DNA of 64,000 nucleotides from contig NZ_JAESVB010000007.1 of the NCBI RefSeq assembly GCF_020618775.1, forward strand, positions 1-64,000, read 5' to 3'. The notes beneath the pieces are model-generated. The model had not been told where the DNA came from. It ran no database searches and was given only the letters and a program-made list of their open reading frames with translations. Source of the stretch: Acidisoma silvae. GTDB lineage: Bacteria > Pseudomonadota > Alphaproteobacteria > Acetobacterales > Acetobacteraceae. The stretch's first letter is position 1. Every line of letters begins with the position of its first letter. Position numbers and translations under genes: made by a program. Below are positions 36,129-45,146 of this stretch, piece by piece.

Positions 36129-37034
36129 TCAGGAGCCGGCGGGATGGGCATTGACGAAGATGGAATAAAGCGAGGTCTGCGCGGTGATGTACAGCCGGTT
36201 GCGCTTGGGGCCGCCGAAGGTGACATTGGCCACGATCTCGCCGATGGGAATGCGGCCGATCATGACGCCGTCCGGCGCATAGATGGCAACGGCTTCACCG
36301 GCCGAGGTCCAGATATTGCCGCTGCGGTCGACGCGGAAACCATCATACAGCCCCCCCTCCATCGTCGCGAAGACATCCTTGCGGCTGACCGAGCGGCCGT
36401 CGGTTGCCACCGTATAGGTGACGATCTTGGGCGTGCAGAGCGGGTCATGCGAAAACCCGGTATCGGCGATATAGAGCAAATCTTCCTTCGGTGAGAAGGC
36501 AAGGCCGTTGGGCTTCAGAAGATCGCTCACCACCATCGTCATCTCACCCGTCTCAGGGTCCAGACGATAGACATCCGAACTGCCGATTTCGGATTCCGCC
36601 GCGTCACCCTCATATTCGGTGTCGATGCCGTAGGTCGGGTCGGTGAACCAGATGCTGCCGTCGCTTTTGACAATGGCATCGTTCGGCGAATTGAGACGCT
36701 TGCCCTGGAAATTATCGACCAGGTTGGTCCAGGTGCCGTCATGCTCCAGACGGGAAACGCGGCGGCCGCTATGTTCGCAGGCAATCACGCGCCCCTGATG
36801 ATCCAGCGTATGGCCGTTCTGATTGCCGCAGGGATATTCGAAAACGCTGACGGAACTGTCGGTCTCATCGAAACGCATCAGCCGGTTATTGGGAATATCG
36901 GACCAGAGCAGGCTTTTCGCGGCCGGCACATAGACCGGCCCTTCCGCCCAGCGCATGCCGGTATGCAGCTTCTCCAGCCGCGCGGGCCCGAAGATCAGCT
37001 TGTTGAAACGCGGGTCCAGAATCTCATAGGTCAT
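36129..37034 (-). CDS. SMP-30/gluconolactonase/LRE family protein
   Basis: 301-residue six-bladed propeller lactonase: 'WAEGPVYVPAAKSLLWSDIPNNRLMRFDE', 'SPNDAIVKSDGSIWFTDPTYGID' (metal-binding Asn-Asp) and 'PNGLAFSPKEDLLYIADTG'. No signal peptide, so cytoplasmic. It should open a sugar lactone to the acid. It is in the importer operon, 66 bases downstream of the binding protein and 31 before the regulator. Confidence 0.88.
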   Translation of the reverse strand: MTYEILDPRFNKLIFGPARLEKLHTGMRWAEGPVYVPAAKSLLWSDIPNNRLMRFDETDSSVSVFEYPCGNQNGHTLDHQGRVIACEHSGRRVSRLEHDGTWTNLVDNFQGKRLNSPNDAIVKSDGSIWFTDPTYGIDTEYEGDAAESEIGSSDVYRLDPETGEMTMVVSDLLKPNGLAFSPKEDLLYIADTGFSHDPLCTPKIVTYTVATDGRSVSRKDVFATMEGGLYDGFRVDRSGNIWTSAGEAVAIYAPDGVMIGRIPIGEIVANVTFGGPKRNRLYITAQTSLYSIFVNAHPAGS

Positions 37035-37057
37035 GGAACGTCCTCATTTATTTTTGC

Positions 37058-37085
37058 CCCGGCCGCGTCATTCCCCGCGGCCGGG
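37058..37085 (-). promoter_or_regulatory. Intercistronic stabilising hairpin
   Basis: A perfect ten-base-pair GC stem (arms 37058-37067 and 37076-37085, eight-base loop) between the binding-protein and SMP-30 genes. Such stems 3' of binding-protein genes often keep their mRNA abundant relative to downstream genes. No T-run on the minus strand. Confidence 0.55.
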
Positions 37086-37100
37086 CCTGTCTGGATGGTG

Positions 37101-38210
37101 TTATTGCACGCCCCAGATCGCCTTGTAATGGTCCCGGTAACCGTTATCCGGGTCGAAATTATCCTGCGGTCCGCCGTCATAGGCAATATTGGCCTGGGTC
37201 ACGACATGGAAGGGCGCGACATAGCCGGACCAGGGCTGGCCCGCGAAAGCGCGGTTCATCTCATCCACCAATTGCCAGCCTTGCAGGGTCAGCGGCTCGG
37301 CCACGGTGACAGACTGATACTGGCCGGCGCGGATACGCTCATAGGCCGAACGTGACCCGTCCCCCGCCGCGACGGATTTCGGATTGCCGGTGCCGTCCAC
37401 CCCGGCATCTTCCAGGGACGGCCCCATGAAGTCGAAATAGATGTCGTTGATGGCGAGGCTATGCGTCCATTTCGCGCCGAACTTCTGGAGCAGCGACGTG
37501 GTCAGCTGCGGCATGCGCGTGGATGTGTCGGCAATCGGCGTATCCTCATAGGCCAGAACCTTGCCGCCCATGGCCTTGATGATCCGCTCCATCTCCTTCG
37601 CCTTGGCGACCGCGATCTGATATTGGCCGTCCGTGAAGACGACCACGGCAGGCTTGCCGTTCGCGTCGATATAGGCCCAGTCGGCGGCGGCCTCGGCCAC
37701 CAGCATGGCATCCGTCGAGACATTCACGCGCACATCGGTGCCGGCAATCGGCCCGACCTTCGGGCTCGCATGCCAGGCGACGATCGGAATATTGGCCGCC
37801 TGCGCCGCCTGCAGACCGGGCCGCTGCTCGATCGGGTCAAACCCTTCCAGCACGATGCCATCCGGCTTCAGCGCCAGCGCCTGGCTGAAGGCCGAGGTGC
37901 GGCCCGAGACGGTGCCGGCGCCGTCAATGACACGAACATTCCAGTCGAGCAGCTTGGCCGCTTCCTGAAAGCCTTTTGTGGCCCCCAGGATGCCGCCATT
38001 CTTCATGTCGCCCGCCACCACCACGACGGACTTGCCCTTGACGGCCTTGGGTCCGGTGGTGGGACCGTCCCAGGTCGTGACATGGCTCGCATATTTGGCG
38101 AGGAAGGCCTTGGCGTCCGCCATGGTATCGGCGCGGGCCACACTGGTGGCCGCCGTCGCCAGCCCCAGGACGATCGCGGCACTCGCCATCATTGTCCGAT
38201 GCAAGGTCAT
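37101..38210 (-). CDS. Periplasmic sugar-binding protein of an ABC importer
   Basis: 369 residues. Signal peptide 'MTLHRTMMASAAIVLGLATAATSVARA' (cleaved about residue 27), followed by a type I periplasmic-binding fold ('VVVVAGDMKNGGILGATKGFQEAAKLLDW'). It resembles ribose/sugar-acid binding proteins; ligand unknown. The start at 38210 gives a proper signal peptide; the longer reading does not. It is 43 bases after the permease. Confidence 0.88.
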   Translation of the reverse strand: MTLHRTMMASAAIVLGLATAATSVARADTMADAKAFLAKYASHVTTWDGPTTGPKAVKGKSVVVVAGDMKNGGILGATKGFQEAAKLLDWNVRVIDGAGTVSGRTSAFSQALALKPDGIVLEGFDPIEQRPGLQAAQAANIPIVAWHASPKVGPIAGTDVRVNVSTDAMLVAEAAADWAYIDANGKPAVVVFTDGQYQIAVAKAKEMERIIKAMGGKVLAYEDTPIADTSTRMPQLTTSLLQKFGAKWTHSLAINDIYFDFMGPSLEDAGVDGTGNPKSVAAGDGSRSAYERIRAGQYQSVTVAEPLTLQGWQLVDEMNRAFAGQPWSGYVAPFHVVTQANIAYDGGPQDNFDPDNGYRDHYKAIWGVQ

Positions 38211-38253
38211 CAAGGCACTCCCTTTTGCTTTTATTGTTTTTGTCGTTACCGAG

Positions 38254-39303
38254 TCAGGATTGGGCGGATTTCGGCCGCAGCTTGGCCGCCCCGCGCCGCC
38301 TTTGCGCATAGCCCGCGATGCCGATCGCGATCAGCAGTGTGACACCGTTGAACATCGGCTCCACCCAGAAAGAGCCGCCGAATTGCTGGATGCCGGCAAT
38401 GCCGATGGCCAGGATGGCGACACCGACGATGGTGCCCCAGACATTGACGCGGCCGGGCTTGATGGTGGTGGAGCCCAGAAAGGCGCCGACCAGCGCGGGC
38501 AGAAGATATTCCAGCCCGACGCTGGCCTGACCGATGCGGAGTTTCGACGCCAACAGCACGCCGGCGACACCGGTCAGCAGGCCGGAAGCGACGAAAGCGC
38601 CGATCGTATAGCGCTGCACGGGAATGCCGTTCAGCGCAGCCGATTTCGGATTGGCGCCGATGGCATAAAGATAGCGGCCGATCGGCAGATGTTCGAGAAT
38701 GAACCAGAGCAGGAAAGCCAAACCCAGAACGTAGAAACCGGTAATCGGCAGATGCGCGATGCGGGTGGCGTTGAGCGCCAGAAAGCCGCGCGGCAGCACG
38801 CCCACCACCTGCTCCCCGCCCGTATGCCACAGCGCCAGGGCATAGAGGACGGTGCCGGTGCCGAGCGTCGCGATGAAACTGTCGATGCGCGCGACTTCAA
38901 CCAGCAGGCCGTTCAGCAATCCGACGAAGGCCGAGAGGGCAATGACGACCAGCACCGCGACCGGCCAGCTGACGCCGTAATTCACCTGCAGACTGATCGC
39001 CAGAATATGCCACAGCACGATGCCGTAGCCGACCGTCAGGTCGATCTTGCCGGAAACCATGGGGATCATCGCGGCCAGAGACAGCAGCGCGATGATGGCC
39101 TTGTCGGCGATGATCGAACGCAGATTGAGCATGGTCGGAAAGGTGTCGGGCAGCAGGATCGAGAACAGCAGAATCAGCGCCAGCATGAGCAGCGGCAGGC
39201 CATAGACCGGCAGCAGCCGCGTTGCTTTTTCGCGCAAGCTTGCCCCCGCCAGTTCCCTGGCCGTCGGCTCCAGCGCATCGGAGCGCACGGAATTGATCGC
39301 CAT
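38254..39303 (-). CDS. ABC sugar permease (RbsC family)
   Basis: 349 residues with about ten helices and the BPD_transp_2 signature 'RIDSFIATLGTGTVLYALAL' plus 'GANPKSAALNGIPVQRYTIGAFVASGLLTGVAGV'. One permease gene only, so it likely works as a homodimer. It lies 11 bases after the ATPase gene on the same transcript. Confidence 0.9.
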   Translation of the reverse strand: MAINSVRSDALEPTARELAGASLREKATRLLPVYGLPLLMLALILLFSILLPDTFPTMLNLRSIIADKAIIALLSLAAMIPMVSGKIDLTVGYGIVLWHILAISLQVNYGVSWPVAVLVVIALSAFVGLLNGLLVEVARIDSFIATLGTGTVLYALALWHTGGEQVVGVLPRGFLALNATRIAHLPITGFYVLGLAFLLWFILEHLPIGRYLYAIGANPKSAALNGIPVQRYTIGAFVASGLLTGVAGVLLASKLRIGQASVGLEYLLPALVGAFLGSTTIKPGRVNVWGTIVGVAILAIGIAGIQQFGGSFWVEPMFNGVTLLIAIGIAGYAQRRRGAAKLRPKSAQS

Positions 39304-39314
39304 GTGTCGTTTCC

Positions 39315-40823
39315 TTATGCGGCTTCGGATGCGGAGGCAGCCGCGATCAAAGCCTCCGTCGTCAGCGCGTTGTCCTTGAGTTCGGCGATGATCTGTCCAC
39401 GATTGAAGACCAGCGCGCGGTGGCAGATATGGGCGATCTCCTCGAAATCGGTGGAGACGACGAGAACGGCGAGCCCGGCATCCAGCGCGCGGGCGATCAG
39501 CCGGTAGATTTCTGCCTTGGCGCCAACATCGACGCCGGCCGTGGGGTCTTCCGCGATGAGCAGCTTCCGGCCCGTCGCCAGCCAGCGCCCAACCACGACC
39601 TTCTGCTGATTGCCGCCCGACAGCCCTTCGATGGCGAGATCGGGATCGTTCGGCGACAGACCGACCGAGGCGCCCAGCTTGCGCGCGGCCTCGGCCTCGG
39701 CGCGCGGCGACAGCGGCTGAAACAGCCCCCTGCCCGCCGCGCCGGGATTGAGAAAGGCATTTTCCCGAATGGAGAGGCTGGGCGCGATCGATTCCTCGGC
39801 GCGGTCCCGCGCCATCAGGCCGATGCCGGCCTGCAAGGCCGCGCGGGTGGAGGACAGGTCAGGCGCCGCACCGTCCAGCAGAATGTCCCCGCGATGCGGC
39901 AGGGTGCCGAACAGCGCACGACCCACTTCCTCCTGCCCCGCGCCACGCAGGCCGACGAGGCCCAGCAATTCGCCCTCGCGCAGATCGAAATCGACCGGCC
40001 CGGCATGGGGCGTGGTCAGCCGGCGGACCGCCAGCCGCGTCGGCCCTTCGCGCAACGGCGCCTTCTGGAACAGGCTGAGATTGCTGCGTCCGACGATCCA
40101 GGAAATCAGCTCATCCGGATTTGTCTCCACAACCGGCTTCTGCCCGATCAGCGCGCCGTCACGCATGACGACGACATGATCGGCAATGCGGAAAATCTCA
40201 TCCAGCCGGTGCGAGACATAGATCATGCCGACGCCCCGCGCCTTCAGCGTGCGAATGGCCGTGAACAGCCGCTCCACCTCATTCGCCGGCAGGCTGGCGG
40301 TCGGCTCGTCCAGCACCAGGAAGTCGCAATCGACCACCAGCGCGCGGGCGATGGCGACGAGCGACTTTTCCGTGCGGCTGAGGCTATGGACACGGCTGCC
40401 GGGGTCGATATCGCAACCGATGCGGGCGAGCGCTTCCGCCGCGCGCGTCTCCGTGCGCTTCCAGTCTATAGCTCCAAATAGAGACGGCTTGGCGGCAAAG
40501 CCTTCCGCCAGGCTCATGTTTTCCGCGACCGTCATCCATTCGATGAGGCCAAGATCCTGATGAATGAAGGCGACGCGATGACCAGCGCCGCCCGCGCTTT
40601 GCACGCGATGACGGTAAGGCACGCCATCGATGGAGACGGTGCCTTCATCCGCGCGGACGATGCCGCCCAGGATCTTGATCAAAGTCGATTTTCCGGCACC
40701 GTTTTCGCCCAGCAGCGCCACGACATCGCCGCGCGGCACATCGAAGCTGACGCCTTTCAAGGCATGCGTGCCGCCAAAGGTTTTGACGACACCGTCAAAC
40801 CGCAGCTTGCCCTCTCCACCCAT
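39315..40823 (-). CDS. ABC sugar importer ATPase (dual nucleotide-binding domain)
   Basis: 502 residues, two fused ATPase domains as in RbsA/XylG. The first has Walker A 'LLGENGAGKSTLIKIL', a signature at 'VHSLSRTEKSLVAIAR' and Walker B 'FLVLDEPTASLP'. The second keeps 'GLRGAGQEEVGRALFG' (degenerate) and 'GLSGGNQQKVVVGRWLA', then 'LLIAEDPTAGVDVG'. I start at 40823 because AAGGAGG stands just upstream; a longer reading to 40886 lacks one. It energises uptake with the next two genes. Confidence 0.92.
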   Translation of the reverse strand: MGGEGKLRFDGVVKTFGGTHALKGVSFDVPRGDVVALLGENGAGKSTLIKILGGIVRADEGTVSIDGVPYRHRVQSAGGAGHRVAFIHQDLGLIEWMTVAENMSLAEGFAAKPSLFGAIDWKRTETRAAEALARIGCDIDPGSRVHSLSRTEKSLVAIARALVVDCDFLVLDEPTASLPANEVERLFTAIRTLKARGVGMIYVSHRLDEIFRIADHVVVMRDGALIGQKPVVETNPDELISWIVGRSNLSLFQKAPLREGPTRLAVRRLTTPHAGPVDFDLREGELLGLVGLRGAGQEEVGRALFGTLPHRGDILLDGAAPDLSSTRAALQAGIGLMARDRAEESIAPSLSIRENAFLNPGAAGRGLFQPLSPRAEAEAARKLGASVGLSPNDPDLAIEGLSGGNQQKVVVGRWLATGRKLLIAEDPTAGVDVGAKAEIYRLIARALDAGLAVLVVSTDFEEIAHICHRALVFNRGQIIAELKDNALTTEALIAAASASEAA

Positions 40824-40985
40824 CACGGCCTCCTTCGGGGGCTTTTGCCCCTCGTTCTGCGCAAGGCTCTTTTTAGCGGCCGGCATCTCGTCTTTGTGAA
40901 GGTGATGCCGGCTTCAGCGTTTATTCAGACAGTCTTATCCTCACCCGTCGGGAATGACGCTGCTTCAATGAAAACGCGACAGATC

Positions 40986-41774
40986 CTAAAGGCTGGCGGT
41001 AATACCGCCATCGACATACAGAATATGGCCGTTGACGAAGCTTGACGCGGCGGAGGCGAGAAAGACGGCCGCGCCACCCAGTTCAGCGACCTCGCCCCAG
41101 CGGCCTGCCGGCGTGCGGGTCGCCAGCCAGCCGGAAAAGGCCGGGTCATCGACCAGCGCCTGATTCAACTCCGTGCGGAAATAGCCGGGCCCCAGACCGT
41201 TGACCTGCAAACCGAACTTGCCCCAGTCGGTCGCCATGCCCTTGGTCAGCATCTTCACCGCGCCCTTGGTCGCGGTATAGGGCGCGATGCCGGGACGGGC
41301 GAGTTCGCTTTGCACCGAACAGACATTGATGATCTTGCCGCGCCCGCGCGGAATCATGTGCTTCGCCACCGCCTGGCCCACGAAAAAGACGCTGTCGAGA
41401 TTGACGGTCGTGATCTTGACCCAGGCTTCCAGCGGAAATTCGTGCAGCGGCGTGCGATGCTGCATACCGGCATTATTGAACAGGATGTCGATCGGGCCAA
41501 TCTCGGCCTCGATATCAGCGACGGCTGCTGTCACCGCCGCCGGATCGGTCACATCAAAGCCCTTGATCGCGACCTGGAAGCCGCGCCGCTCCGCCAGATC
41601 GGCCTTGGCACGGATCAACGCATCATAATCGCGGCCATTGAGCACGACATGAGCCCCCGCTTCGGCCAGCGCTTCCGCAATGGCGAAGCCGATCCCCTTG
41701 CTGGAACCGGTGACGAGCGCGATGCGCCCCGTGAGGTCGAACAGATTCAAACTATTCCCCAATCCAGTCTTCAC
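40986..41774 (-). CDS. SDR oxidoreductase, gluconate 5-dehydrogenase-like
   Basis: 262-residue classical SDR. Cofactor motif 'VTGSSKGIGFAIAEAL', NNAG motif 'ILFNNAGMQHRTP', catalytic Ser in 'NVCSVQSELARP' and 'YTATKGAVKML' (YxxxK). It most resembles the gluconate 5-dehydrogenase (Gno/IdnO) subgroup, which interconverts gluconate and 5-ketogluconate. GTG start at 41774. First gene of the operon under a candidate promoter/operator at 41805-41832; 162 bases separate it from the ATPase gene. Confidence 0.85.
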   Translation of the reverse strand: MKTGLGNSLNLFDLTGRIALVTGSSKGIGFAIAEALAEAGAHVVLNGRDYDALIRAKADLAERRGFQVAIKGFDVTDPAAVTAAVADIEAEIGPIDILFNNAGMQHRTPLHEFPLEAWVKITTVNLDSVFFVGQAVAKHMIPRGRGKIINVCSVQSELARPGIAPYTATKGAVKMLTKGMATDWGKFGLQVNGLGPGYFRTELNQALVDDPAFSGWLATRTPAGRWGEVAELGGAAVFLASAASSFVNGHILYVDGGITASL

Positions 41775-41804
41775 GGCCCATCTTGCGCGGCGCTTGGGGC
41801 CGGC

Positions 41805-41832
41805 ATGTTAGCGATAACCATTTTACTGTCAA
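41805..41832 (-). promoter_or_regulatory. Candidate sigma-70 promoter with LacI-family operator
   Basis: On the minus strand TTGACA (41827-41832), a 16-base spacer and TAACAT (41805-41810) form a good promoter for the SDR operon. Overlapping it, 41806-41819 (TGTTAGCGATAACC on the plus strand) is a 14-base near-palindrome with a central CG, the style of a LacI-family operator. The operon encodes a LacI regulator, so autorepression is likely. Confidence 0.5.
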
Positions 41833-42029
41833 GCAAAGCATGGCGTCCAGAGAAGCGCCAAAAAACCGGCGATTTCCGCCCGTCTCACGCGTTAGTCAGC
41901 GGCGCGACAGGATCGGCACCTTCTCACACCGGCGAAAATGGGCGACTGTTACAGTCTCAGGCTTTCGAGCCGGCCCCTGATTCTGGACAGCATCGTGCGA
42001 CGAGTCTTCCGCCCAAAAGCCTTCCCCGC

Positions 42030-42578
42030 GTGACATCCCTTGTCCGCACCCGTCTCAGGGACGCGACCGCGCCGGCCCATGCCGAAGTCGATCGGATCTT
42101 CTCACATTTCGACCTTACCACCGCCGCAGGCTATGGCGCCTTCCTCTCCGCCCATGCGGGGGCCTTGCTGCCCGTCGAAGCCTGGCTGGACAGCCGCGCG
42201 CCCCAGGTGATCGCGGATTGGCCGTCCCGCCGCCGCGCGGCGGCGCTTGCCGTCGATCTGGCGGCCATGGGGCAAACCGCTGCCCCGACTGAGGCTTTCC
42301 ACAGTCCGGACAGCCCCGCCGCCGTCATCGGCGTGCTGTATGTGGTGGAAGGGTCACGCCTGGGCGGCAAGATACTCGCCCGCCGCTTGGCGCCGGGCCT
42401 GCCGGCCAGCTATCTCAATCCGCCCGGCGGCGGACCAAGCTGGCCCGCCCTGCTCCAGCGCCTGGAAGCCATCCTGCTGGACGAGACTGCGGAGGCCATC
42501 GCCACCGCCGCCGCCGTACAGACCTTCGACCGCTTCGCCCGTGCAGGCTCACTTGCCGCTGTCGGATGCCCCGCATGA
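42030..42578 (+). CDS. bphO: Biliverdin-producing heme oxygenase
   Basis: 182 residues beginning 'TSLVRTRLRDATAPAHAEVDR'. His 17 is the proximal haem ligand. It continues with 'AVIGVLYVVEGSRLGGKILARRLA', the conserved distal helix. It opens haem to biliverdin IXalpha, the chromophore of the phytochrome encoded directly after it. GTG start at 42030; longer in-frame readings run antisense through the SDR gene. The stop overlaps the phytochrome start by four bases (ATGA), coupling their translation. Confidence 0.9.
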   Translation: MTSLVRTRLRDATAPAHAEVDRIFSHFDLTTAAGYGAFLSAHAGALLPVEAWLDSRAPQVIADWPSRRRAAALAVDLAAMGQTAAPTEAFHSPDSPAAVIGVLYVVEGSRLGGKILARRLAPGLPASYLNPPGGGPSWPALLQRLEAILLDETAEAIATAAAVQTFDRFARAGSLAAVGCPA

Positions 42579-45118
42579 GCGACATCCAGGTCGATCTCAC
42601 CAATTGCGACCGCGAGCCGATCCATCTTCTCAGCGCCATTCAGCCCATCGGCTTTCTGCTGTGCATGACAGCGGATTGGTTGGTTGCGCGTGCATCGGCC
42701 AATGTCATCGATCATCTGGGCCAGGCGGTTGATGACATCATCGGCCTGCCCGCGACCGAAATTTTCGCCGTCGAAGCGCTGCATGACCTGCGCAACCGCC
42801 TGACCGGCATTCAAGGGCCGGACGCGGTCGAGCGCGTGCTGGGCATTGCCTGCATCGCGGCCAGGCCACGGGATCTCTACGATTGCGCGCTGCATTTCTC
42901 CGGCGAGCATATCGTCATCGAGCTGGAGCCCAACCGCCGGGAAGATTACGTTGACTCGGCAAGCGTCATCCGCTCGATGATGGCGCGGCTGGACCAGCCG
43001 AGCGATCTTGCCGGCTATTTCAAGACCGGCGCCCGGCAGCTGCGGGCGCTGACGGGGTTCGACCGCGTCATGGTCTATCGCTTTGACCGCGACGGATCGG
43101 GCGAAGTGGTCGGCGAAGCCGCGCGGCATGATATCGGCAGCTTCCTCGGCCTGCATTATCCGGCTTCCGATATTCCGCAGCAGGCGCGCGCGCTATACCT
43201 GCGCACGCCCTTCCGCATCATTACCGATCTCGCGGCGGAACCCGTGCCGATCCTGCCGGCGCGGGACGCGATCGGCGCGCCGCTGGACCTGTCATTGTCC
43301 GTCATGCGCTCGGTCTCGCCCATTCATATCGAATATCTGAAGAATATGGGCGTCGGCGCGTCGATGTCCGTCTCCATCATCATCGAAGGCAAGCTGTGGG
43401 GGCTGTTCGCCTGCCATCATTACTCACCGCTTTGCCCCTCCTTCCAGAAACGCACCATCGCTGAGCTGTTTGGGCAGATGTTCGCGCTGAAACTGGAAAG
43501 CCGCGACCGGCAGGAAGCCGCCGCCTATGAAAACAATGCCCGCCGCGCGACAGACCGGCTGATGGCCTCCGTCGCCAATGACGTCACCCTGCTCGACAAT
43601 CCGGAATGGGTGGGAGAGACGCTGCGCGCCATCATCCCCTGCGACGGTATCGGCATCTGGATCGGCGCCAAGGCCGCCTGTGGCGGCTCCGCCCCACCTT
43701 TGGACGCGCTGCCCGTCATTGCCCGCCGCTTCAACGCGCTGGCGGCAGGCCGTGTCTTCTCGACCGATCATCTGGCCGAGATCGTGCCGGGGGCGGACGC
43801 CTATGCCGCCCAGGCGGCCGGCGTTCTGTCCATCCCCATCTCCCGCTCGCCGCGCGACTATGTGCTGCTGTTCCGGGAGGAGCGCGTCCGGCAGGCGCGC
43901 TGGGCGGGTGACCCGCACAAGCCCGCCAGCTATGGCCCGAACGGCGCCCGCCTGACGCCGCGCGAAAGCTTCGCGGAATGGCGCCAGGAAGTCCGCAATC
44001 GCAGCGAGCCGTTCAGCGCCGCCGAACAGCGCGTGGCCGAGACATTGCGCGTCTCGATGATCGAAGTCGTGCTGCGCCTGTCGGACGCGGCAGAGACCGA
44101 GCGGCAGACGGCGGCCGAACGGCAGGAATTGCTGATCGCGGAACTGAACCACCGCGTGCGCAATATTCTGGCGCTGATCCGTGGGCTGGTGCGGCAGTCA
44201 CGCGATTCCAAGGCGCGGGCGGTGGACTATATCGCCCTGCTGGAAGGCCGCATCGAAGCGCTGGCCCGCGCGCATGACCAGATCACGCAGGATAACTGGG
44301 CGCCGGCGCTGCTGCGCGCGCTGATCGAAACCGAGGCCGCCGCCTATCTGGGCGGCCGCCGCGAGCGCGTGGAAATCGAGGGGGAGGCCGTGCTGCTGGA
44401 CCCGGCCGCCTTCTCCACCATGGCGCTCGTCATTCATGAACTGGTGACGAATTCCGCCAAATATGGCGGCCTGTCGGATAGTGGCGGCGTGCGCGTGACC
44501 TGGGCGCGCGATGATGCGGGCGACCTCATCATCGACTGGCGGGAATTCGGCGGCCCCATCGTGACGCCGCCTTTGCGCCAGGGTTTCGGCACCACCATCA
44601 TCCAGCGCTCGGTCCCCTATGACCTGAAGGGCAAGGCCGAGGTCTGGTACAAGCCGGCGGGGTTCGAGGCGCAATTCAGCATCCCGGCCCGCTATGTCAG
44701 CCAGCCTGCTGCAAACCTCAGCCAGACCGGAACGGCACCGAGAGCGGCCGCGGTCACCGACAGTACCGCACCGCTCATCGGCAAGGTTCTGCTGGTGGAA
44801 GACAGTCTCATCATCGCCATGGATGCCGAAGATATCCTGATGGAGCTTGGTGCCGTCGAAGTGCGCACGGTCTCGACCGTGGCGCAGGCGCTGGAATCCC
44901 TGGCGCAGGAAAAGCCCAGCGTCGCCGTGCTCGACGTCAATCTCGGCGAGGAAAACAGCTTTCCCATCGCCGATGCGCTGAAGGCCGCCGGCGTGCGCTA
45001 TGTCTTCGCCACCGGCTATGGCGACCAGCTGCGCCTGCCCGACGCCCATGCCGGCACGCCGACGGTGAAAAAGCCCTATACCGCCGCCAGCCTCAGCCGC
45101 GTGCTGGAAGGCGGCTGA
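42575..45118 (+). CDS. bphP: Bacteriophytochrome HWE histidine kinase with C-terminal receiver
   Basis: 847 residues. PAS with chromophore Cys 11 ('LTNCDREPIHLLSAIQPIG'), GAF with 'YPASDIPQQARALY' (Asp near 198) and 'PIHIEYLKNMGVGASMSVS', and PHY with tongue motif 'PRESFAEWRQEV'. Then an HWE kinase: phospho-acceptor His near 525 in 'ELNHRVRNILALIRG', N-box 'ALVIHELVTNSAKYG' and 'WREFGGP'. The receiver domain begins about 733, with the Asp in 'VAVLDVNLGE'. It senses red/far-red light; no separate response regulator lies nearby. An alternative start at 42566 adds three residues. Confidence 0.93.
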   Translation: MSDIQVDLTNCDREPIHLLSAIQPIGFLLCMTADWLVARASANVIDHLGQAVDDIIGLPATEIFAVEALHDLRNRLTGIQGPDAVERVLGIACIAARPRDLYDCALHFSGEHIVIELEPNRREDYVDSASVIRSMMARLDQPSDLAGYFKTGARQLRALTGFDRVMVYRFDRDGSGEVVGEAARHDIGSFLGLHYPASDIPQQARALYLRTPFRIITDLAAEPVPILPARDAIGAPLDLSLSVMRSVSPIHIEYLKNMGVGASMSVSIIIEGKLWGLFACHHYSPLCPSFQKRTIAELFGQMFALKLESRDRQEAAAYENNARRATDRLMASVANDVTLLDNPEWVGETLRAIIPCDGIGIWIGAKAACGGSAPPLDALPVIARRFNALAAGRVFSTDHLAEIVPGADAYAAQAAGVLSIPISRSPRDYVLLFREERVRQARWAGDPHKPASYGPNGARLTPRESFAEWRQEVRNRSEPFSAAEQRVAETLRVSMIEVVLRLSDAAETERQTAAERQELLIAELNHRVRNILALIRGLVRQSRDSKARAVDYIALLEGRIEALARAHDQITQDNWAPALLRALIETEAAAYLGGRRERVEIEGEAVLLDPAAFSTMALVIHELVTNSAKYGGLSDSGGVRVTWARDDAGDLIIDWREFGGPIVTPPLRQGFGTTIIQRSVPYDLKGKAEVWYKPAGFEAQFSIPARYVSQPAANLSQTGTAPRAAAVTDSTAPLIGKVLLVEDSLIIAMDAEDILMELGAVEVRTVSTVAQALESLAQEKPSVAVLDVNLGEENSFPIADALKAAGVRYVFATGYGDQLRLPDAHAGTPTVKKPYTAASLSRVLEGG

Positions 45119-45146
45119 CGGTCTCCCGCCCGCCGCCTTGCGTCAC

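Noticed and set aside
36097-36226. Longer N-terminus for the LacI regulator
   Set aside because: It would overlap the SMP-30 gene, lacks a ribosome site and adds residues not typical of the family.
37978-39507. 509-codon plus-strand frame over the ABC genes
   Set aside because: It mirrors the real permease and binding-protein genes; high-GC codon use creates long antisense frames. The product is a low-complexity Asp/Gln/Arg mixture with no domain.
40824-40886. 21-residue N-terminal extension of the ABC ATPase
   Set aside because: A strong AAGGAGG lies before the internal ATG at 40823, and the family starts there.
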